DNA of 8,879 bases, taken from NCBI GenBank assembly GCA_019242065.1, contig JAFAWJ010000153.1, positions 1 to 8,879 on the forward strand, read 5' to 3'. Below are positions 1-5,383 of this stretch, piece after piece. Positions within the stretch are counted from its first letter, which is position 1, and each line of letters opens with the position of its first letter. The position numbers and the translations under genes were made by a program. The notes under the pieces are model-generated. The model was not told the DNA's origin, searched no databases, and worked only from the letters and a program-made list of their open reading frames with translations. This stretch comes from Chloroflexota bacterium. GTDB taxonomy: Bacteria; Chloroflexota; UBA6077; CF-72.

Positions 1-1
1 C

Positions 2-100
2 GCCCACCTGCGGCACCTGTCCTCGGGCCCGGACTCGGTGATCCAGACGCTCGAAGCAGTAGCCCGCCGGTTCGAGCCGATGCGCTCGCTGAGCGTCTGA
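2..100 (+). CDS. 3' end of an unidentified protein gene (partial)
   Basis: An open frame runs from the window edge to a TGA at 98-100 and encodes the last 32 residues of a protein whose start lies outside. The tail reads as an amphipathic helix (around SVIQTLEAVARRFEPMRS). Codons are G/C-rich at third positions (ctg, ctc, gtc, gcc), like the real genes in this window, which supports coding. The fragment is too short to assign a family, and no cysteine or histidine metal motif is visible. Confidence 0.5.
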   Translation, partial: AHLRHLSSGPDSVIQTLEAVARRFEPMRSLSV

Positions 101-104
101 AGCG

Positions 105-191
105 TCAGCTGCTGGCCTGCGGCTCGCGCCGTCTCAGCAGCAGATAAATACCCGCCAGAATGAGCACCGCCGGCCCGATCAGGGTCCGCAA
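105..191 (-). CDS. Possible tiny single-span membrane peptide
   Basis: Reading leftwards from a TTG at 191 to a TGA at 107-105 gives 28 residues. They contain one clear hydrophobic stretch (LIGPAVLILAGIYLLL) followed by RRR, a normal positive-inside pattern for a one-pass membrane segment. A TATGGT hexamer lies 5 bases before the TTG on the same strand and could be a -10 element. No ribosome binding site is visible. The stop lies 5 bases from the stop of the convergent gene ending at 100, a spacing typical of real convergent genes. It may instead be the surviving C-terminus of a decayed membrane protein (the composition recalls DUF5668/LiaI-like segments). This is a weak call. Confidence 0.25.
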   Translation of the reverse strand: MRTLIGPAVLILAGIYLLLRRREPQASS

Positions 192-324
192 TGAACACCA
201 TACGCCACACCGCGCCCCCCGCCCTGAGGCGCTTCTCCCCGCAGCGCGAGTAGCCTGGAACCCACATGCCGGACCGTTGGCACCAAGACATTGCGAGTCT
301 GATCCGCGGAGCTGGTCTGGTCCG

Positions 325-1581
325 TTGAATCTCCTCCGAATCGACCTCTTCGGTCTAAATGAGGCAAGCCACAACGTCACCGCGAGCGCCGCGGTCCGCC
401 ACGTCGCAGTAATTCCCTCGGGGCTCAGCGCCGCGCGGCATCGGCCACTCCCAGCTGGGCGCCTGATCCCAACTATCCTGACCGCCGCCGCCCTCCTCCT
501 CTCCAGCTCCGCCCCCGCCGCCGCCCAGGCCGCCGCCCGCCTGTCAATCAACGTCACCCTCCCCGACGGCTCCCCCGCCGCCAACGCCACCATCTTCATC
601 GACGACCAGCGCGTCCAGGCCGACGCGACCGGCCACTGGCAAGGCCCCGAGCCGCCGGGCGCCCGCATCTACGAGGCCGCTGCCGAACCCGGCTACGCCT
701 CGCGCGGTGTGCGCTGGAGCGACGACGGTGGCGCTCCCACCACGATCGTCTTCAGCGACCAGCTGGCCTCCCTGTTCGACGTCGCCTCCGACGCCTACCC
801 GCCCGGCACCACCCCACCCCTGATCGCCGAATTCACCACCGACACCGGGCTGAACGACCAGCAGCAGGTGCCGGCTGAGACAACCAGCGTGACCGTCAGC
901 GGCGGCGTCGGCGACTCGGATGGCCACCCCGTCGTCAGAGGCGACGGCTGGTTGGCCATGCCGGACGACTCGGTCACGTTCGTTCCAGTCGTCCGCAGCG
1001 GCGACACGTTCACGGCCACGTTTGCCTTCGACCATGGCCCCGGCCGCTACCAGATCGAAATCAATGACACGGCGGGCTCGGCGGTCATCAACGTCCCGAT
1101 GTTTGTCGGAGTGCCGTACGCACCTGACGCGCCGGTCTGGCCGCCCGTGCCGACTCCCGCCCCCGACGACAGCCCCCGCCAGGCGCTGGACGCCCTGAAC
1201 CACCTGCGTGCGGCGCACGGGCTGCCGAGCGTGGCGGTCGATCCGCGCCTCCAGGCGATCGCCCAGGACCACGTCGCGGACTCGGTCGCGCATCACTGGT
1301 ACTGCCATTGCTGGGCCGACGGCACGAGCATCCTGGACCACGCCCAGGCCGCGGGCATCGGCTTCCGCCTGCAGCCCGCCGTCGCCGGCCCAACCGGCAG
1401 CCTGCAAGACGGCCTCGGCGAAGCCCTTGCCAGTCTGTCAGGCGCCGCCGCCATCGCCCAGTTGTTCACCAGCCCCGGCCACCGCCACGACCTGCTCGGC
1501 GACTGGACGCACGTCGGCATCGCCGCCTCCCCCGACCCCAGCCTGCCCGAGCTGATCATCGAGTACGCCGCCGAGCCCTAG
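325..1581 (+). CDS. Secreted CAP/SCP-domain protein
   Basis: Likely an exported protein with a C-terminal CAP (cysteine-rich secretory / SCP / PR-1) domain, a family found in secreted bacterial proteins of mostly unknown activity. Numbered from the TTG at 325 (418 aa): residues 46-69 are a signal-peptide-like hydrophobic core ending in an Ala-rich cleavage region (APAAAQAA). Residues 70-265 are beta-rich and Thr/Asp-rich, resembling Ig-like or carboxypeptidase-regulatory-like modules. A Pro-rich linker follows, then the CAP domain at about 284-415. CAP hallmarks seen are ALNHLRAAHGLPSV at the start, an HHWYCHC region, GEA in place of the usual GEN, and SPGHRHDLL followed by HVGIA. The start is unresolved. 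The frame is open back to an ATG at 160, but 241-360 has poor third-position GC and looks non-coding, and no ATG, GTG or TTG lies immediately before the signal core. The true start could be a rare codon near 400-470. Confidence 0.75.
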   Translation: MNLLRIDLFGLNEASHNVTASAAVRHVAVIPSGLSAARHRPLPAGRLIPTILTAAALLLSSSAPAAAQAAARLSINVTLPDGSPAANATIFIDDQRVQADATGHWQGPEPPGARIYEAAAEPGYASRGVRWSDDGGAPTTIVFSDQLASLFDVASDAYPPGTTPPLIAEFTTDTGLNDQQQVPAETTSVTVSGGVGDSDGHPVVRGDGWLAMPDDSVTFVPVVRSGDTFTATFAFDHGPGRYQIEINDTAGSAVINVPMFVGVPYAPDAPVWPPVPTPAPDDSPRQALDALNHLRAAHGLPSVAVDPRLQAIAQDHVADSVAHHWYCHCWADGTSILDHAQAAGIGFRLQPAVAGPTGSLQDGLGEALASLSGAAAIAQLFTSPGHRHDLLGDWTHVGIAASPDPSLPELIIEYAAEP

Positions 1582-1629
1582 CCCGCCGCCCCGCGCCCCG
1601 TGACTGGCGCACCCCGCCTTACCCCGTCG

Positions 1630-1635
1630 TATACT
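1630..1635 (+). promoter_or_regulatory. Probable -10 element of the tRNA-Pro gene
   Basis: TATACT sits 11 bases before the first base of the tRNA, so transcription would begin only a few bases ahead of the mature 5' end. No convincing -35 hexamer is seen 16-18 bases upstream. Confidence 0.5.
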
Positions 1636-1646
1636 TGACCGAGTTT

Positions 1647-1723
1647 CGGGGCGTGGCGCAGCCTGGTAGCGCGCCTGCATGGGGTGCAGGAGGTCATCGG
1701 TTCAACTCCGGTCGCCCCGACCA
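1647..1723 (+). tRNA. tRNA-Pro (anticodon GGG)
   Basis: The 77-nt cloverleaf is complete and includes an encoded CCA. The acceptor stem CGGGGCG (1647-1653) pairs perfectly with CGCCCCG (1713-1719), followed by discriminator A1720 and CCA 1721-1723. The D stem is GCGC/GCGC with loop AGCCTGGTA. The anticodon stem CCTGC/GCAGG closes the loop ATGGGGT, placing anticodon GGG at 1681-1683 (reads CCC and CCU, proline). The T stem ATCGG/CCGGT has one T-G wobble, and the T loop is TTCAACT. Nothing looks degenerate. The gene is plus-strand and is followed directly by a minus-strand HNH gene. Confidence 0.96.
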
Positions 1724-1731
1724 TCACGCAT

Positions 1732-1750
1732 GAAGCCGCTTAGCGGCTTC
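1732..1750. terminator. Hairpin between tRNA-Pro and the HNH gene
   Basis: GAAGCCGC and GCGGCTTC form a perfect 8-bp stem around a TTA loop. The loop supplies the TAA stop codon of the minus-strand HNH gene. The hairpin lies 9 bases after the tRNA CCA and could end transcription from both sides, but no T-run follows on either strand. It is therefore not a classical intrinsic terminator; it may act as a weak terminator or 3'-end stabiliser. Confidence 0.4.
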
Positions 1751-2519
1751 GGCCAGCTTGCGTCGCTGTGTGGCGGCGGTGACAGTTCGCACACAGAACT
1801 CTGCATTTCTGCATCTCACGGCTAAAGCGTGCGATGCAACTCGTCGGAATCACCCAGCCGACGTCATGCGCTTTGTCTGACAAATGATCAAACTCTAGAA
1901 CTACCGCGTCGTGTTCACCGCACAGCGCACAGGGGTGGACCCGAAGATAGTTCCAAACGAACAGACGATTACGCCGCCTTCTAGCCTGACCACTCCGAAT
2001 ACTTTTTATGCGTTCGTAATCAACTGTTCCTCGCCTGGGAAGCGCAGGTAACGCTAACGTCGGCGAGCCTCCAAGTTTGTACCATCCAAACTGCCGAGCA
2101 GTGCGACGTCGATGACAGTTCGCACACACAACGTCACACTTTTTGATCTCCTCTAGAACTCGAGTCCAGGCGCAGACTTTCCGTACAAGCTGGCTGATGT
2201 CACAGACTTTCGAACCCGGATCCCGGTGATCGAATTCGAGGACCGCGAAGTCTCCAGTCCCACAGTCCACGCAGCGTTGACTCGCAAGAAGTTCGTGCAA
2301 AGGCTGGCGGTTCTCGGCACGTATCCGCTTGTTGGTGCGCTTTGCGCGAGCGAGATAGCTTGCGGCCTGCAGTTGATAGTGCGCGTAGGAGCGCTGGGAT
2401 TGACACGTCCTGCAGCGACTCTGCCGTGTACCAAGCGCAATGTGCTTGTACGCGAAGTTTTCCAGCGGCAGGCATCGGTGGCAGTCCCGACAGACCTTGT
2501 CCGCATGCTCACCGTCCAT
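1740..2519 (-). CDS. Tandem HNH endonuclease-like protein
   Basis: Likely a metal-dependent DNA-cutting protein of the HNH superfamily (259 aa). The N-terminus has a zinc-finger-like CxxC...CxxC unit (C10/C13 and C36/C39), as often precedes phage-type HNH domains. Two HNH modules follow. Module 1 (about 83-143) has CVDCG, VLEFDH (H98) and CANCHRRRTA (C132, C135, H136). Module 2 (about 197-254) has CALCG, VLEFDH (H212) and CANCHRRHTA (C243, C246, H247). Both keep the catalytic-type histidine and the zinc cysteines, so neither looks dead. A basic linker (RSGQARRRR) joins them. The ATG at 2519 gives the full zinc unit, and a TTTAAT hexamer lies 5 bases before it. The gene is clearly AT-richer than its neighbours and uses A/T-ending codons, suggesting horizontal acquisition. 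Its position behind a tRNA fits a mobile or homing-type gene, but no integrase or flanking repeat is visible. Confidence 0.85.
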   Translation of the reverse strand: MDGEHADKVCRDCHRCLPLENFAYKHIALGTRQSRCRTCQSQRSYAHYQLQAASYLARAKRTNKRIRAENRQPLHELLASQRCVDCGTGDFAVLEFDHRDPGSKVCDISQLVRKVCAWTRVLEEIKKCDVVCANCHRRRTARQFGWYKLGGSPTLALPALPRRGTVDYERIKSIRSGQARRRRNRLFVWNYLRVHPCALCGEHDAVVLEFDHLSDKAHDVGWVIPTSCIARFSREMQKCRVLCANCHRRHTATQAGRSR

Positions 2520-2530
2520 GGCTCATTAAA

Positions 2531-2542
2531 GAACGTCAGTTC
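2531..2542. promoter_or_regulatory. GAAC-N4-GTTC palindrome, LexA-box-like operator
   Basis: GAACGTCAGTTC matches the Gram-positive-type SOS box core GAAC-N4-GTTC, and the flanking A2530/T2543 extend the symmetry to 14 bp. It lies 11 bases ahead of the HNH start on the minus strand, directly abutting a TTTAAT hexamer, and directly ahead of TATAAT on the plus strand. It could therefore repress transcription in either direction. The match is exact, but the motif is short. No lexA gene is in view, so the identity of the repressor is inferred. Confidence 0.5.
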
Positions 2543-2548
2543 TATAAT
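2543..2548 (+). promoter_or_regulatory. Candidate -10 element facing the DinB-family gene
   Basis: A perfect TATAAT lies in an AT-rich pocket of otherwise GC-rich DNA, immediately after the GAAC-N4-GTTC palindrome. A start near 2555 would give a leader of about 190 nt to the DinB-family ATG. No good -35 hexamer lies at the expected distance (about 2520-2526), so activity is uncertain. Confidence 0.4.
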
Positions 2549-2657
2549 GTCATTATTTTGTGTGGCCAGTGGGGGCCCCGGCGAGACCGTATCGCCTTGT
2601 TAGACAGTGATGGAACATCTCAGTTCGGTACGCGAGCACCGCTAGCCCATTTCGTGC

Positions 2658-2671
2658 CGTCAGCACTGACG
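2658..2671. repeat. 14-bp palindrome CGTCAG-CA-CTGACG
   Basis: Two perfect 6-bp arms are separated by 2 bases, 74 bases before the DinB-family start. The arm CGTCAG also occurs inside the LexA-like palindrome (2534-2539). This could be a regulator site or a small RNA hairpin in the leader. Confidence 0.35.
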
Positions 2672-2706
2672 CCGTAGGTTGGCGCGTTGCGCACCTCGCC
2701 GGCGGG

Positions 2707-2727
2707 AGGCCGCCTCATGGCCTTTTT
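2707..2727 (+). terminator. Weak intrinsic terminator ahead of the DinB-family gene
   Basis: AGGCC (2707-2711) pairs with GGCCT (2719-2723) across a 7-base loop, and a run of five T's (2723-2727) follows, then GTTT. G-T wobbles at the base could lengthen the stem. Only 17 bases separate it from the DinB ATG, an unusual place for a terminator. It could end a short upstream transcript or act as an attenuator. Confidence 0.4.
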
Positions 2728-2744
2728 GTTTGAATGACCCCAGC

Positions 2745-3269
2745 ATGGACTGTAAAGACCTGATCATCGACGGACTCAACCGTGTTGACGAGAGCCTGCG
2801 CCGCGGCCTCGACGGGCTTTCGGGCGACCAGCTCGGCTTCCGACCCGCCGAGCACGCCAACTCGATCGCCTTTTTAGCCTGGCATCTGACCCGCGTGGAG
2901 GACGATCACGTCTCCGAGCTCGCCGGCCGGCCGCAGGCATGGATCGAGGATCGCTGGCATGAGCGCTTCGGCAAGCCCGGCGACATGAACGACACTGGCT
3001 TCGGCTATGGTCCACAGGAAGTCGCCGAGATCCGGCCCGACAGCCCCCAGGTGCTGATCGACTACTACGCCGCGGTGCACGCCCGCTCGCTCGCCTATCT
3101 GCAGGGCCTCAAATGCGAGGAGATGGATCGGGTGATCGACCGCCGCTGGAATCCGCCGGTGACGGTCGGGGTGCGCCTGGTGAGCGTGGTCAACGACTGC
3201 AGCCAGCACACCGGCCAGCTGTCCTACGTGCGCGGCCTGCTCGAAGGCAAGCGCTGGCTACCGTACTGA
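2745..3269 (+). CDS. DinB-family (DUF664-type) four-helix protein
   Basis: A 174-aa protein of the DinB/YfiT-like metalloenzyme superfamily, named after a damage-inducible Bacillus gene and unrelated to DNA polymerase IV. Family members are four-helix bundles that hold a divalent metal with three histidines; many act as thiol-dependent transferases, and most have unknown substrates. Visible signatures are an N-terminal helix (LIIDGLNRVDESLRRGL), the LAWHLTRVEDDHV helix with two His, and the C-terminal DCSQHTGQLSYVRGLL helix with the last His. The ATG at 2745 gives the usual family start; the frame is open for 22 more codons upstream but crosses the terminator-like hairpin. No ribosome binding site precedes this ATG. 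The 3' end overlaps the convergent hydrolase by 12 bp. A LexA-like box lies about 200 bp upstream, suggestive of damage control but unproven. Confidence 0.85.
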   Translation: MDCKDLIIDGLNRVDESLRRGLDGLSGDQLGFRPAEHANSIAFLAWHLTRVEDDHVSELAGRPQAWIEDRWHERFGKPGDMNDTGFGYGPQEVAEIRPDSPQVLIDYYAAVHARSLAYLQGLKCEEMDRVIDRRWNPPVTVGVRLVSVVNDCSQHTGQLSYVRGLLEGKRWLPY

Positions 3270-4148
3270 GCGGGCCCGACCTGACTGAGACAACAAAAAT
3301 CTAGCGATCGCGTGCGCGGTGGCCTCGGCGGTGATGATGCCGTAGTGGTTGGCGTCCACCTCCACGACCGTCGCCGATGGGACGTCGCGGGCGAAGCGAT
3401 CGCGGTCGTGCTCCGACAGGATGTACCCCTGGCCAGGCAGTAGCTCGCGGCCGGCGCGCAGCAGCAGCACCGGTTGCCGGATGCAGCGCCACAGCGCGTA
3501 GATGTCGCGGGCGGGCGAGAACTCCGCGGCGTCCTCCAGCACGGCATCACGACTGCTCCGGGCGCGCACGCCGCCATGGCCGTCGGCCGCATCGACCAAC
3601 TCATAGCGCAGGTAGCGCTCGAAGTAGTCGCTCCACGGCGACACCGTGCCGATCTGCTTGACCTGCCCCAGATAGGCGTCCACCGAGGGATAGGTCGAGC
3701 CCAGGCGCGCCACCGCGGCTGAGATCAGCGGCGCCGTCGACGGATCAGGCACCCCGGCGGCGTCGATGAGCACCAGACGCTCGAGCCGCTCGGAGTCCAG
3801 GCACGCCGCGCTCAGCGCCACAAATGCGCCCATCGAATGGCCGATGATGCTGAAACGCTGAGCTCCCAGAGCCGTGGCGGCCGCCAACACGTCCCGGGCA
3901 TGTGCCCGCCAGCCGTACGTGCCCGGCGGCGTCACGTCGCTCCGTCCCCGCCCGCGCAGATCCAACGCGACGACCTGCACGGTCCCCGCTGCCGCCAGAC
4001 GCTCGCCAAGGAAGTCGAAACTCTTCATGTTCGCCGACAACCCGGGCACGCACACCACCAGCGGCGCCGACGTCGGCCCGAAGCGCTGCGCGTGCAGCCG
4101 GCCCGACGCCAGATCCAGGTCGAATTCCGTCAAGTTGGCGGCAGTCAC
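3258..4148 (-). CDS. Alpha/beta-fold hydrolase
   Basis: A 296-aa cytoplasmic hydrolase with a complete alpha/beta fold. From the GTG at 4148: VVCVPGLSANMKSF (about 31-44) supplies the oxyanion region. ALDLRGRGRSD (61-71) is the conserved post-strand loop. IIGHSMGAF (101-109) is the nucleophile elbow with Ser105. VDANHYGII near the C-terminus carries catalytic His268. An acidic partner is expected around 225-250 but cannot be fixed by eye. A cap region lies at about 135-220. No signal peptide or membrane segment is visible. The substrate cannot be named; lactonases, esterases and C-C hydrolases share these features. The GTG overlaps the stop of the preceding short frame (GTGA), implying translational coupling to the MetE-like transcript. 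A 69-codon upstream extension in this frame overlaps the MetE-like gene and is not protein-like. Confidence 0.85.
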   Translation of the reverse strand: MTAANLTEFDLDLASGRLHAQRFGPTSAPLVVCVPGLSANMKSFDFLGERLAAAGTVQVVALDLRGRGRSDVTPPGTYGWRAHARDVLAAATALGAQRFSIIGHSMGAFVALSAACLDSERLERLVLIDAAGVPDPSTAPLISAAVARLGSTYPSVDAYLGQVKQIGTVSPWSDYFERYLRYELVDAADGHGGVRARSSRDAVLEDAAEFSPARDIYALWRCIRQPVLLLRAGRELLPGQGYILSEHDRDRFARDVPSATVVEVDANHYGIITAEATAHAIARFLLSQSGRARSVR

Positions 4149-4237
4149 CCGCTGTGCCCGAGCAGCAAACCCGCCAGCTCGGCAGGTCGTTCCACCACCC
4201 GACTGTGGGCAACCTCGTGCAAGCCGACCTCCCGCAC
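4145..4237 (-). pseudogene. C-terminal remnant of a second alpha/beta hydrolase
   Basis: A 30-codon frame lies between the MetE-like stop and the hydrolase start. It begins at a GTG 15 bases after that stop and ends in a TGA overlapping the next GTG. The peptide LHEVAHSRVVERPAELAG resembles the end of alpha/beta hydrolases, where the catalytic His sits in a GHSxxxERPEE-type helix. No nucleophile elbow or other fold element lies upstream, because the MetE-like gene begins there. The simplest reading is the tail left from a deleted tandem paralogue. It could also be a leader peptide coupling translation of the hydrolase. The similarity is judged by eye only. Confidence 0.4.
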
Positions 4238-4252
4238 CCGCCCGCCGAGTGC

Positions 4253-5349
4253 CTAGCCCCAGACCTTGCGCGCCGTCTCCACGACCCGCTCCAGCTTGCG
4301 CCACTGATCGCTCTCCGACACCAGATTGCCCGAGGCGACCGACGCGAAGCCGCACTGCGGGCTCAGCGCCAGCTGCTCGATCGGCAGGTTGCGCGCGGCT
4401 TCGTCGATGCGCCGCCGCAGCTGGTCCACCGTCTCCAGGCCCGGCTCTTTCGAGCTGACCAGGCCCAGCACGGCCGTCTTGCCGGCCGGGACGTAGCGCA
4501 ATGGCGAAAAGTCGCCGTCGCGCGGCGAGTCGTACTCGAGCAGGAACGTGTCGACGTTCAATCCGCCAAGCAGGGTCTCGGCCACCGCGTCGTAACCGCC
4601 CTCATATAGCCAGCGGCTCCGCGAGTTGCCGCGACACACGTGCAGGCCAAAGGTCACGTCGTCACGCTGGAACCCGGCAATGGCCGCGTTGTCGGCGGCC
4701 ACCACTTCGTCGAGCGCCGCGTCCGGATCGATGCCCGTATGTCGGAGGGTGGCGCGGTGCTGCTCGTCGATGAACACGCCGTAGAACGGTGCGTCGAGCT
4801 GGATGTAGTCGACACCGTCGTCCAGGAGCGCCTGGATTTCGTGCCGCAGGATCTTCACGACGTCCTCCAGCATCGCGTGACGCGAGGCGTACACCTGGTC
4901 GCTCACGCCGGCCTTCCAGCTCACGACCCAGAAGTTGGAGGGGGCCGGCAGCGTCATCTTGGTCCGACCTGGCGCGTGCTGCCGCAAGAAGGCGGCCTGG
5001 TCGGCGGTCAGCCGACGTCGCGGCTCGAGGCGGGCCCCCACGACACTCGAGGTACTTGGTTCGGCCGCGCCACCTGGGCCGCGCCACTCGATGGTGCGGC
5101 TCTGAGGGAGGAAGCCGGCGACCGCCTCGGCCATGTCGGTGATCCATGAGCCGCGGCGAAACTCGCATCGGTGAAGACGTCGAGGCCGACCTGTTGCTGA
5201 CGCCGGAGCGCCTCAGTGATGGCCGCGTCCTCGTGCGCGTGGAGCGCCGTTTCGGGCAAGGTGCCGCGGGCGAACTGGTCGCGGGCCGCGAGCAGGTCCG
5301 CGGGGCGGAGCAAGCTGCCGACGTGATCGGCGCGATACGGCCGAGCCAT
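4253..5349 (-). pseudogene. MetE-like methyltransferase gene with a single-base frameshift
   Basis: This gene encodes a single-domain member of the cobalamin-independent methionine synthase (MetE C-terminal / YxjG-like) family, which moves a methyl group to a thiol at a zinc site. The N-terminal part (5349 to about 5167) reads MARPYRADHVGSLLRP and ends DVFTD. The rest reads EFRRGSWITDMAEAVAGF through to a TAG at 4253. The two parts are in different frames. One missing base at about 5165-5166 (GATGCGAG where GATGGCGAG is expected) explains this and would restore the family motif TDGEFRR, giving about 365 aa, a normal length. Zinc ligands are present: LHVC (His and Cys), LLEYD (Glu) and SPQCGF (Cys). 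No other damage is seen, so this is either a very recent mutation or a sequencing/assembly error. The downstream hydrolase is on the same strand. Divergent promoters lie at 5357-5378. Confidence 0.85.
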
Positions 5350-5356
5350 CAAGCCC

Positions 5357-5378
5357 TAGCGTAACTCCCGCTACGCTA
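5357..5378. promoter_or_regulatory. Symmetric divergent promoter / inverted repeat
   Basis: TAGCGTA (5357-5363) and TACGCTA (5372-5378) are perfect 7-bp arms around 8 bases, filling most of the 34-bp gap between the MetE-like and GH172 genes. Each strand reads TACGCT, a TAnnnT-type -10. On plus it ends 6 bases before the GTG at 5384. On minus it ends 8 bases before the ATG at 5349 (5 before an adjacent TTG). This spacing is typical of leaderless transcription, and no ribosome binding site precedes either start. It may also be a dimeric regulator site. Confidence 0.5.
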
Positions 5379-5383
5379 ACGCC

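Noticed and set aside
544..1407. A 287-codon minus-strand frame opposite the CAP gene
   Set aside because: It is antisense to a clear secreted CAP protein, with a repetitive Ala/Val/Arg/Gly composition typical of shadow frames.
2571..2580. GGGGCCCC palindrome
   Set aside because: A short self-complementary GC run, expected by chance in high-GC DNA; no partner site or promoter context.
1700..2745. A tRNA attachment-site duplication bounding the HNH gene
   Set aside because: No second copy of the tRNA-Pro 3' end was found by eye between 1724 and 2745, and no integrase is present in the window.
4149..4355. A 69-codon N-terminal extension of the hydrolase
   Set aside because: It overlaps the end of the MetE-like gene in another frame and is Gly/Arg-rich without fold signals; the GTG at 4148 fits the family start.
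3902..4609. A 235-codon plus-strand frame over the hydrolase and MetE-like genes
   Set aside because: It crosses two supported minus-strand genes and their junction and shows no family motif.
5165..5166. Programmed ribosomal frameshift in the MetE-like gene
   Set aside because: No slippery heptamer or stimulatory hairpin is evident at the shift, and family members are encoded in one frame.
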